A DNA stretch of 5,232 bases from an uncultured Sphingomonadales bacterium (GTDB taxonomy: Bacteria > Pseudomonadota > Alphaproteobacteria > Sphingomonadales > Sphingomonadaceae): contig CAIPWG010000189.1 in assembly GCA_903868655.1 (NCBI GenBank), forward strand, positions 1 to 5,232, given 5' to 3'. The translations under genes and the position numbers were made by a program. Shown here piece by piece: positions 1-5,232 of this stretch (the stretch's first letter is position 1; the number at the start of each line of letters is the position of its first letter). The notes beneath the pieces are model-generated. The model saw nothing but the letters and a program-made list of their open reading frames with translations. It searched no databases and was not told the DNA's origin.

Positions 1-250
1 ACAGACTCGACACCAACATACGGTACAGCGCGGGCAGGGCCACCAGATCATCGTCGGCAAGCGTGCGGATACGCCCGGTCTCGATCCGCGCCACAATCGC
101 TTCCAGCCGCCGCCAATCGGCTTCGCGTTCCAGCCGGAAACGGTCCGATCGCAAACCGGCCTGTTCGGCGGCAACGATGACGGCGTCCGGGCGTCTGGCA
201 AACCAGCCGGTGAAAGTCTTGCCAAAACGTGGGGGTGCGCTGCTGCTCAT
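1..250 (-). CDS. Stage II sporulation protein M-like (SpoIIM/DUF95) membrane protein, N-terminal part
   Basis: Only the first 83 codons are present; the gene runs off the left edge. The translation starts MSSSAPPRFGKTF and holds the Arg/Glu-rich stretch RFRLEREADWRRLEAIVARI (about residues 38-57), followed by a segment ending in LPALYRMLVSSL. This pattern (EREADWRRLE, then a Leu-rich LPxLYR motif) is the soluble N-terminal signature I associate with SpoIIM-like proteins of non-sporulating proteobacteria. Their membrane helices follow later and would lie outside the window. The ATG overlaps the DUF58 stop as ATGA, and a GAAGG lies 9 bases upstream, which supports this start. Despite the family name there is no reason to expect sporulation here. 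Homologues commonly sit beside MoxR/DUF58 genes, so I infer a membrane partner of that system. The family call is by motif resemblance only; the remainder is unseen. Confidence 0.8.
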   Translation of the reverse strand, partial: MSSSAPPRFGKTFTGWFARRPDAVIVAAEQAGLRSDRFRLEREADWRRLEAIVARIETGRIRTLADDDLVALPALYRMLVSSL

Positions 251-1608
251 CCGATGCTGCCTTCGCGCTTGATCGCCAGATAGGTTTCCAGAAGGCGCGG
301 GCCGATGGTTTGCCAGGGCGTTTCGATCACCCGCACGCCGATCTGGCGCAGCCGGGTCAAGACCAGCGCGCGCTGGCGGATCAAACCTTGTGCTACGACC
401 GCGCGCGCGACATCGCCGGGTGTGGCGATGGCGCCGCCGGCCAGCGTGTGCAGATCTTCATCGCGCATCACCACAAACAGCACGCGGTGGCGCTGGATCA
501 GCTTGCTGCACATCTCGACCATCATTTCGGCAGCCGTCGGATCGCTGAAATCGGCAAACAGCACGATCAGCGACCGGCGTTGCAGGCGGGTGGCGAGCGT
601 TGCCATGGCCAGTGTGAAATTGGCGTCTTCATGCCGATAATCGAGGTCGGCCGCGGCCTGTTGCAGCCGGTAAAACTGCTGCGGCGCAGTGATGAACGGG
701 CTCATCACCAGCGGTCTTGCGGCAAAGCCGAACAGCGCAACGCGGTCCTCGGCTTTCAATGCGACCCAGGCGGTGGTCAGCGCGGCGGTGACCGCGCGAT
801 CGATCCGCGCCAGCCCGGCGATCGGTTCGCACATCGCCTGCCCGCAATCAAAAGCCAGCACGATCTGATTGTTGCGTTCGATTTCGTATTCGCGCGCCAG
901 CAGCCGGGCGTGGCGCGCCGAACTTTTCCATTCGATGCGATGCCGGTCCATGCCCGGCTGATATTCTGCGAGCGCTTCGAATTCGCTGCCATCGCCGCGA
1001 AACCGCCGTGCGATCTGCCCGAACCCTGCCTCGCGCAGGAATATCTGCAAGGCTTTTCCGCGCGCCGGGGCCAGATTGGGCCAGACCCGAATAGCGGCCT
1101 CGACCGCTTGGGAACGTTGGCGATGGGCAAGACCGAGCGGCCCCTGCCAACGCAGCCACGCGCGCGAAATCGCGCCTTTGCCCCGCCGATTGGGCGAAGG
1201 CGTGCCCGTGCCCGACCATGCGCCAGCTTTGGCGTCGTCGGTATCAAGCGCGATATCGAGCCGCCCGCCGGGACACAGCCGCGGATCGGTCGCGAGCGCC
1301 GCCATGGGCCGGGTCCAGCGACCGGGCCGCGCCAGTTGCGCCTCGATCGTGATTGTCAGCGGCGCACCCACTTCACCATCGCCGGGTGCGATGACGCGGA
1401 ATGTGACCACGCGTCCGGCCAGCGCGCCATCGGCCAGCACCAGCATGGTAAAGGCAATTGCGGCCGCGGGCCCCACGATCCATGCACCCGGCGCGACCGC
1501 TGCCACCACCAGCGCTGCCAGTGCCAGCACCACCAACAGCCGGATCGCCCGCGCACTGGGCGCAATCGCGGCGTGTCGCCCGCGCAGCAAGGGGGCGGGT
1601 GCCGGCAT
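247..1608 (-). CDS. DUF58 domain protein (von Willebrand factor A-like), two N-terminal membrane helices
   Basis: A 453-residue protein. Two adjacent hydrophobic segments at about residues 21-39 and 42-63 form a membrane hairpin, followed by a region of about 140 residues that is probably beta-rich. The DUF58 signature lies at about 205-245: GDGSEFEALAEYQPGMD, then HRIEWKSSARHARLLARE and YEIERNNQ. A VWA-like fold follows. The first acidic motif is DCGQAM (254-259), so the usual DxSxS metal-site serines are replaced, and FADFSD (351-356) is a second acidic strand end. DUF58 proteins are the standard genetic partners of MoxR ATPases and are thought to act as adaptor or substrate-recognition subunits at the membrane. 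The ATG lies 2 bases after the MoxR stop, and the gene ends in a 4-base overlap with the SpoIIM-like gene. The family is sure; the exact role is not known. Confidence 0.93.
   Translation of the reverse strand: MPAPAPLLRGRHAAIAPSARAIRLLVVLALAALVVAAVAPGAWIVGPAAAIAFTMLVLADGALAGRVVTFRVIAPGDGEVGAPLTITIEAQLARPGRWTRPMAALATDPRLCPGGRLDIALDTDDAKAGAWSGTGTPSPNRRGKGAISRAWLRWQGPLGLAHRQRSQAVEAAIRVWPNLAPARGKALQIFLREAGFGQIARRFRGDGSEFEALAEYQPGMDRHRIEWKSSARHARLLAREYEIERNNQIVLAFDCGQAMCEPIAGLARIDRAVTAALTTAWVALKAEDRVALFGFAARPLVMSPFITAPQQFYRLQQAAADLDYRHEDANFTLAMATLATRLQRRSLIVLFADFSDPTAAEMMVEMCSKLIQRHRVLFVVMRDEDLHTLAGGAIATPGDVARAVVAQGLIRQRALVLTRLRQIGVRVIETPWQTIGPRLLETYLAIKREGSIG
260..264 (-). promoter_or_regulatory. 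Probable ribosome binding site of the SpoIIM-like gene
   Basis: On the minus strand GAAGG lies 9 bases before the ATG at 250, inside the last codons of the DUF58 gene. With the ATGA overlap it suggests re-initiation plus some independent initiation. This is a short match and could be chance. Confidence 0.35.
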
Positions 1609-1610
1609 AG

Positions 1611-2567
1611 TCAGCGCGGTGCCTCTGTGCGGGTGATCAGATCGGCCACGATTGTTTCCACCGCGCGGCCTTCGATTTCGGCAGCGGGCGACAGCAGCAG
1701 GCGGTGGCGCAAGACGGCGGTGGCCAGCGCTTTCACATCATCGGGCACGACATAATCACGGCCGTCGAGTGCAGCGCGTGCGCGTGCGGCACTCGCCAGC
1801 AACACGGCAGCACGCGGGGATGCACCCGATACCAGATCACCGCTGTCGCGGGTCGCACGCACCAGCCGCACCACGTAATCGACGACGCTGTCGGCCATCG
1901 TCACCGCGCCCGTGGCGGCAATGGCTGCGGCCAGATCATCGCGACCAAGCACCGCGCTGATACCCAATTCGGCCGGGCGCGGTGTGCCGAGGCCCCGCGC
2001 ATAGCGCTGTACGATCTGCGCCTCTTGCGCGGCGTCGGGATAATCGACCAGCACTTTGAACAGGAACCGGTCCAGCTGAGCCTCGGGCAAAGGATAGACA
2101 CCCTGGCTTTCGATCGGGTTTTGCGTGGCAATCACGGTGAAGCGATCAGACAGCGCGTGGCCTACACCATCGAGAGTCACCCGGCGTTCCTGCATTGCCT
2201 CGAGCAGAGCGGCCTGGGTCTTGGGCGGGGTGCGGTTGATTTCGTCGGCCAGCAGCAGCTCGCAAAAGATTGCGCCGCGCGTCAGCGTGAACTGGCTGGT
2301 CTGAAAATTGAACAAGTTCGATCCCAGAATGTCACCGGGCAGCAAGTCCGGGGTAAACTGGATACGCCCGTAATCGAGCCCCAGTGTCGCGGCGAAACTT
2401 TGCGCCAGCAATGTCTTGGCGGTGCCGGGCGGACCCTCAAGCAGGACATGCCCGCCGGAAAACAGCGCGATCAGCAGATGATCGATCACCGTGTCCTGCC
2501 CAACGATGGCCTTGGCCACTTCGCCCCGGATCGTGCTGGCAAGCGCGCGCAAATCGTGTGGTGTCAT
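1611..2567 (-). CDS. MoxR family AAA+ ATPase
   Basis: A cytoplasmic AAA+ ATPase of 318 residues, the usual MoxR length, with no membrane segment. Visible motifs in order are IVGQD (21-25), Walker A GPPGTAKT (45-52), Walker B LLLADEIN (104-111), sensor 1 IATQNP (146-151), the [13 protein letters not shown] stretch holding the arginine-finger region (159-171), and sensor 2 GASPRA (248-253). A small lid domain fills the C-terminal third, including the typical [12 protein letters not shown] segment (271-282). All catalytic motifs are intact, so it should hydrolyse ATP. MoxR ATPases act as chaperones that insert metals or cofactors or remodel partner complexes, usually together with VWA proteins such as the DUF58 protein directly downstream. 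The ATG overlaps the DUF4350 stop as ATGA, with AGAGGG just upstream. I leave the symbol empty because moxR strictly names the methanol dehydrogenase gene, and nothing here points to methylotrophy. Confidence 0.96.
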   Translation of the reverse strand: MTPHDLRALASTIRGEVAKAIVGQDTVIDHLLIALFSGGHVLLEGPPGTAKTLLAQSFAATLGLDYGRIQFTPDLLPGDILGSNLFNFQTSQFTLTRGAIFCELLLADEINRTPPKTQAALLEAMQERRVTLDGVGHALSDRFTVIATQNPIESQGVYPLPEAQLDRFLFKVLVDYPDAAQEAQIVQRYARGLGTPRPAELGISAVLGRDDLAAAIAATGAVTMADSVVDYVVRLVRATRDSGDLVSGASPRAAVLLASAARARAALDGRDYVVPDDVKALATAVLRHRLLLSPAAEIEGRAVETIVADLITRTEAPR

Positions 2568-3955
2568 GGTCCCTCTTTTCGGCCAACGTGGCTCAATGCC
2601 TGTTCGATACGATGCAAATTGGCCGCCTGTGTGCCGAGGGCGCGTGGCGTACGGGCCTCGGCCAGATGCGCGGCGATGTCGCCAAACGGTGTGGTGCCGG
2701 GCGCAACCGCCTGCTGGATACGCGCAATGGCCGCATCGGTTTCTGCGCTCGAACGGCGACGGGGCAGGCCGAGCGCCAGGATCAGCCGTTCGCGGGCGGC
2801 ATCAGCATAAGGCCCGCCGAGCAGGTGATACCGGTTTGCACGCAACAGCAAGGCTGCGCCGCCTGCCACCAGCACGGCTTTGCCCGCACCTTGCGCCGGA
2901 TCGTCGGCGAGGACCGGACCAAATCGGTTGAACCCACGCCAGATGGCGCCTGCGATGGCCAGGATCAGGCACAATGTCGCCGCCAGAAATGGCGGTGAAA
3001 ACGCCAGCGTCAGCAGATTGCGTGGCGCGCCCAGACCCGCCAGCGCCAAGTCGAACACGACCCGTTGCACCCCACGCCCGGCGCTGGCCTGAACGAGACG
3101 CTCCGCCAAGAGCGCGGTGGCCTTGTCGGCAAGGCCGTGGTTGTTCAGCAAATCGGGTTCGAACACGATCACCAGCGGCTTCACCTCAGTCGACCGGTTT
3201 TCCGCCAGATCGCCCGCTGTATCGACACCAGCCATGCGTTCGAGCGCGGGATAAGCCCCACCATCGGCGAAATAGCCGGCCAGAATTCGCCCGTCGCCAC
3301 TGCGCACCAGCGGCACCAGCGGCGCATTGCCGTCGTCCGTCCCTCCGCCCGACAACACGACGTGGTCATCGGGCAAAGGCCCACTGGCGCCATCGGCGCT
3401 GCGCCAGCCATGTGCGGCCGGGGCGGCTTCGTTCGCCAGTGCTACGCCGACATGGTCGAGAAACCCCGGCCAGCGCAGCGTTTGCGCGCCGGTGATCGTC
3501 GTCCATCCGGTGGGCGCGCGCGGCGCACCAAACAGCCCGGCCCAGATTTTTCCGGCCTGGCCATTCGGTTGGCGCGGGTCGGTACGCAGCAGATCGGTCC
3601 GCCATTTGGGCAGGACGAGGATCGTCGGCCCAATCGCATCGCGGCGCGCCCGAATGAGCATTTTCAGGTCTTTGACATCGACATCGGGCAGCGGGGTCAA
3701 CACGACGAGTTCGTCGCCCCCAACATGGCCCGCCACGCGGTTGAAACCGACTTGTTGACCGTCCGCAGCCAGAAGCGAGGACAGCGCGGCGTAGCCGGTG
3801 ATGCCTTTGCCCAGCCCGTGCGCCCCACCGTTGTTGGCCGGTGCCTCGCCCGTGCCGAGCCAGAACAGCAATACCAGAAACGATACAAACCCTGCTGCGA
3901 TCAGCGCCAGAGTGCCGCGCGGGTCAAACACCGCAGGGTTGCGCGATGCATTCAT
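2564..3955 (-). CDS. DUF4350 domain membrane protein
   Basis: A 463-residue protein. It has an N-terminal membrane helix at about residues 16-33, a large soluble domain at about 40-310, a second helix at about 322-339, and a C-terminal soluble tail of about 120 residues. The soluble domain fits DUF4350: [20 protein letters not shown] early (51-70), a strand ending VVLTPLP (84-90), and the well-conserved [10 protein letters not shown] (266-275). The second helix is followed by the recognisable WRGFNRFGP (339-347). DUF4350 is thought to have a glutamine-amidotransferase-like (flavodoxin-type) fold, but no catalytic Cys-His-Glu triad is evident, so a binding role is more likely than an enzymatic one. 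With two helices the central domain probably faces the periplasm and both ends the cytoplasm (inference). The start ATG overlaps the DUF4129 stop, and the end overlaps the MoxR start, each by 4 bases. No clear Shine-Dalgarno sequence is visible, consistent with coupling. Confidence 0.88.
   Translation of the reverse strand: MNASRNPAVFDPRGTLALIAAGFVSFLVLLFWLGTGEAPANNGGAHGLGKGITGYAALSSLLAADGQQVGFNRVAGHVGGDELVVLTPLPDVDVKDLKMLIRARRDAIGPTILVLPKWRTDLLRTDPRQPNGQAGKIWAGLFGAPRAPTGWTTITGAQTLRWPGFLDHVGVALANEAAPAAHGWRSADGASGPLPDDHVVLSGGGTDDGNAPLVPLVRSGDGRILAGYFADGGAYPALERMAGVDTAGDLAENRSTEVKPLVIVFEPDLLNNHGLADKATALLAERLVQASAGRGVQRVVFDLALAGLGAPRNLLTLAFSPPFLAATLCLILAIAGAIWRGFNRFGPVLADDPAQGAGKAVLVAGGAALLLRANRYHLLGGPYADAARERLILALGLPRRRSSAETDAAIARIQQAVAPGTTPFGDIAAHLAEARTPRALGTQAANLHRIEQALSHVGRKEGP
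2571..2576 (-). promoter_or_regulatory. Probable ribosome binding site of the MoxR gene
   Basis: The minus strand reads AGAGGG, then ACC, then ATG. This purine-rich block is the best Shine-Dalgarno-like sequence in the operon, although the 3-base spacing is short. It lies within the last codons of the DUF4350 gene and supports the start at 2567. Confidence 0.4.
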
Positions 3956-4629
3956 GATGCAGCCCGGCCGGGGACCGCGAAGGCGACATAAGCCGCACGG
4001 GCGCGGATCCAGTCGGGGTGATCCAGCGGGTGTAGCGCATAGCGGCTGCGTTCGACTTCGCGCGCAATCACGCCAAATGCTGTGCGTGCGGCCAGCGGCA
4101 GCGCCGTTAACAGAGCGATTTCTCGCGCGGTGCTGGCAGGCGTCAGCCAGTCGGGCCGGGTTTGCGCAATGTCATCGAAACTGCGCCGCAGCAGCAGATG
4201 GACCGCTTCGGCAAACCGGCCCGTTGCGGCCAATTGGTCGGCATCGGACAACAAGGCAGCGGCCATCGCGGCATCGGGCCGCCAGGTTTCGCTGTCCTCG
4301 GCTGGTATCTGGCGCCGCGGGCGTTTGAAAATGGTCAGCGATCCCCGCACCAGCGCCCATCCGAGCAGCATGATCAGCAGTATGCAGGCAAAGATTTCGA
4401 TCGTCCGGATGTGAATGGCCAGCCAATGGACCAGAGGCGTGAGCCGCACGGTCAGCCATTCGACGAGCGCGCGCAGCCATGCCGGGGGTTCGCTGACAGG
4501 TTTGGGCGTCGGGTTCAGCGGGGTGAACTGGATATCGCCCATCGCACGCACTTTGGCCCAGGCGGCATCGCCTGCGCCGGCTGGATGAGGAGGCGGAAAT
4601 GGCGCGGCGTGATCAGACACAGGCGGCAT
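3952..4629 (-). CDS. DUF4129 domain protein, single membrane helix
   Basis: First gene of the MoxR operon. From the ATG at 4629 it gives 225 residues. A Pro-rich N-terminal region is followed by AAWAKVRAMGDIQFTPL, an amphipathic stretch, one strong membrane helix (ACILLIMLLGWALVRG, about 81-95) and a cytoplasmic C-terminal domain. That domain carries the DUF4129 signatures: ADQLAATGRFAEAVHLLLRR (about 130-149), a LTPASTAREI segment, and VERSRYALHPLDHPDWIRAR, in which the ERS...PL...W pattern is typical. In other bacteria this domain is the C-terminal tail of transglutaminase-like TgpA proteins encoded near MoxR/DUF58; here it stands alone. The start is uncertain: an in-frame TTG at 4656, a GTG at 4620 and an ATG at 4542 are alternatives, and none has a good ribosome site. 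The 4542 start would remove part of the conserved AWAKVRA segment, so I disfavour it. Function unknown; inferred membrane partner of MoxR/DUF58. Confidence 0.8.
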   Translation of the reverse strand: MPPVSDHAAPFPPPHPAGAGDAAWAKVRAMGDIQFTPLNPTPKPVSEPPAWLRALVEWLTVRLTPLVHWLAIHIRTIEIFACILLIMLLGWALVRGSLTIFKRPRRQIPAEDSETWRPDAAMAAALLSDADQLAATGRFAEAVHLLLRRSFDDIAQTRPDWLTPASTAREIALLTALPLAARTAFGVIAREVERSRYALHPLDHPDWIRARAAYVAFAVPGRAAS

Positions 4630-4688
4630 GCTTGCATGGCATTGTGCCAACAGCAAGCACCCGATAGTCCAAAATGTTGCGCGATTAT
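4630..4688. other. Short gap between the pheA fragment and the MoxR operon
   Basis: This is the only real intergenic space in the window. If the operon has its own promoter separate from pheA, it should lie here or in the end of the pheA fragment. I see no convincing -35/-10 pair: TTGGAC occurs on the minus strand, but the best downstream AT-rich hexamer (CACAAT) is 20 bases away. I also see no GC-rich hairpin with a T-run that would act as a terminator for pheA. Read-through from pheA into the operon is therefore possible. Confidence 0.4.
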
Positions 4689-5018
4689 TTAACCGCGTTC
4701 GCGTTCCAGCGGATATGTTCCCAAAATGCGCAGGTTATTGGCAAAAAAGGCAAGTTCTTCGAGAGCCAGATCGAGTGGGCGATCACCGGGTTTGCCAACG
4801 ACATCACAGAAGAATGTGGTCGCCGAAAAGCTGGCGCCGGTTTGATAACTTTCCAGCTTGGTCATGTTGATGCCATTTGTGGCAAACCCGCCGAGCGCTT
4901 TGTAGAGTGCGGCGGGAATGTTGCGCACTTCGAAGATGAACGTGGTGATGGCCTCTCCGGCGATCGCGGCAGGATCGAGCGGCTCGGCGCACTGCAAGCA
5001 ATGCGTCGGCTTGTTCAC
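4689..5018 (-). CDS. pheA: Truncated prephenate dehydratase: C-terminal ACT regulatory domain only
   Basis: Prephenate dehydratase makes phenylpyruvate from prephenate in phenylalanine synthesis. Full-length enzymes have about 270-300 residues: a catalytic domain, then a C-terminal ACT domain that binds phenylalanine for feedback control. This frame has only 109 residues. From about residue 13 it matches the ACT region: TTFIFEVRNIPAALYKALGG (25-44), FATNGINMTKLESYQ (45-59, covering the ligand-binding ES motif region), and a Leu-rich final helix ending RILGTYP. The catalytic domain, including the TRF motif that should lie just before the ACT domain, is absent. The reading frame is closed by a TAA immediately before the GTG start, so it cannot continue upstream. 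Residues 1-12 (MNKPTHCLQCAE) do not resemble PheA and probably belong to the adjoining foreign DNA. The fragment cannot be an active dehydratase; it may be a remnant or a free ACT domain. The identity is very secure, its expression is not. Confidence 0.88.
   Translation of the reverse strand: MNKPTHCLQCAEPLDPAAIAGEAITTFIFEVRNIPAALYKALGGFATNGINMTKLESYQTGASFSATTFFCDVVGKPGDRPLDLALEELAFFANNLRILGTYPLERERG
4983..5018 (-). other. Probable recombination or insertion junction within pheA
   Basis: PheA-like sequence is recognisable up to the PLDPAAIAGEAITTF segment beginning at residue 13 of the fragment (codon at 4980-4982). The preceding 12 codons (MNKPTHCLQCAE) are unlike PheA, and beyond them lies an unrelated Lys-rich frame. 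The break in homology therefore falls somewhere in or just beside this interval. I could not see a direct repeat or att core marking the exact crossover. Confidence 0.5.
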
Positions 5019-5232
5019 TTAGCCTTGCTCCGCGCGCCGTAGTTGGCGACCTTCTGAAGCCTGCCCTCGCCCGTAGCCGCGCCGGCGGTATACTCGCCAA
5101 CCTTGCCGCCAGACGCGCGCTTAGGCGTGAAGCTCAGCGTTCCCTTGCCGTCCTTGGAGTCTTTTTCCATCTGCTTCACTTCGCGCTCGGCAGCCTTGCC
5201 ATGGGTTACAACGCCGCCACGCTTGTACGCGC
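5015..5232 (-). CDS. Lys/Gly-rich small basic protein, probably phage-derived, C-terminal part
   Basis: The frame is open from the right edge for 71 codons and stops with TGA at 5015-5017. It begins AYKRGGVVTHGKAAEREVKQ, continues MEKDSKDGKGTLSFTPKR, and ends with the Gly-rich stretch GEYTAGAATGEGRLQK and NYGARSKAK. It holds 11 Lys and 5 Arg against 7 acidic residues. Lys is about 15 percent here, against about 1-4 percent in every other protein of the window. The YKRGGVV-type opening with repeated Gly and Lys is reminiscent of small proteins in the structural gene blocks of tailed phages, but I cannot name a family. There is no membrane segment or enzyme motif. The TGA overlaps the GTG of the next frame (GTGA), a typical compact phage arrangement. 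The 5' end lies outside the window; an internal ATG at 5170 would leave only 51 residues. That it is coding is likely; phage origin is inference. Confidence 0.55.
   Translation of the reverse strand, partial: AYKRGGVVTHGKAAEREVKQMEKDSKDGKGTLSFTPKRASGGKVGEYTAGAATGEGRLQKVANYGARSKAK
5019..5031 (-). promoter_or_regulatory. Possible ribosome binding site of the chimeric pheA fragment
   Basis: The minus strand reads GGAGCAAGGCTAA directly before the GTG. It offers GGAG at 9-base spacing and AAGG at 4-base spacing. It belongs to the coding end of the upstream phage-like gene, so this start looks like one that originally served a gene native to the foreign segment. Confidence 0.4.

Noticed and set aside
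229..1755. A 508-codon plus-strand open frame, longer than the DUF58 gene it opposes
   Set aside because: It is antisense to a clear DUF58 gene and the end of MoxR. Its translation is rich in His, Arg, Gln and Cys with no recognisable domain, as expected of the reverse complement of a high-G+C gene.
1611..2567. A methanol dehydrogenase maturation role, suggested by the MoxR name
   Set aside because: No mxa-type genes or quinoprotein genes are present; the DUF58/DUF4350/DUF4129 setting marks a general MoxR system.
1704..2810. A 368-codon plus-strand open frame across the MoxR gene
   Set aside because: It is an antisense shadow of an intact AAA+ ATPase, with low-complexity composition and no domain motif.
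3065..3991. A 308-codon plus-strand open frame across the DUF4350 gene
   Set aside because: It is an antisense shadow; the minus-strand frame has conserved DUF4350 motifs and fits the operon overlaps exactly.
4630..4656. A sigma-54-like promoter (TGGCAC ... TGCA on the minus strand) just before the DUF4129 ATG
   Set aside because: The GG-to-GC spacing is one base too long for the strict sigma-54 pattern, the -12 element lacks the usual TTGC, and the site would leave essentially no leader before the chosen start.
4674..5042. A 122-codon plus-strand open frame opposite the pheA fragment
   Set aside because: The minus strand encodes an unmistakable ACT domain here; the plus-strand translation has no family resemblance.
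5019..5232. A simple frameshift in pheA, with the catalytic domain continuing in another frame
   Set aside because: None of the minus-strand frames upstream of the GTG shows PheA residues such as the TRF motif region; the open frame there is Lys/Gly-rich and unrelated.

Overview
The window looks like chromosomal DNA of a high-G+C alphaproteobacterium. The closest family resemblance is to the Sphingomonadales: DUF4129, DUF4350, MoxR, DUF58 and a SpoIIM-like gene occur there in this order, and the PheA C-terminus has the style of that group. This assignment comes from recalled family knowledge, not a search. Every gene I can support is on the minus strand, so transcription runs from high to low coordinates. 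The many long plus-strand open frames are antisense shadows of G+C-rich genes.

Positions 1-4629 hold a tightly packed five-gene cluster. In transcription order it has a one-TM DUF4129 protein, a two-TM DUF4350 protein, a MoxR-type AAA+ ATPase, a two-TM DUF58 (von Willebrand A-like) protein, and the first 83 codons of a SpoIIM-like membrane protein that leaves the window at base 1. Three of the four junctions are 4-base ATGA overlaps and the fourth is a 2-base gap, so this is almost certainly one translationally coupled operon. The likely product is a MoxR/VWA chaperone-like machine at the inner membrane. MoxR would supply ATP-driven remodelling in the cytoplasm, DUF58 would be its VWA partner, and the other three would be membrane partners. 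Its substrate is unknown.

Positions 4689-5018 hold only the C-terminal ACT regulatory domain of prephenate dehydratase (PheA), with its own GTG start. The whole catalytic domain (about 170-190 residues) is missing, and an in-frame TAA sits directly before the GTG. Upstream of it (5015-5232 and beyond) is the 3' end of an unrelated reading frame. That frame encodes a very Lys/Gly-rich, basic protein that resembles the small structural-type proteins of tailed phages. Its stop codon overlaps the GTG in a GTGA arrangement.

The right end is therefore a junction between a host biosynthetic gene and foreign, probably prophage, DNA. It could be a prophage or island boundary inside pheA, or an assembly chimera. 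This junction is the most noteworthy item in the window. No rRNA, tRNA, CRISPR array, insertion sequence or convincing terminator was seen.
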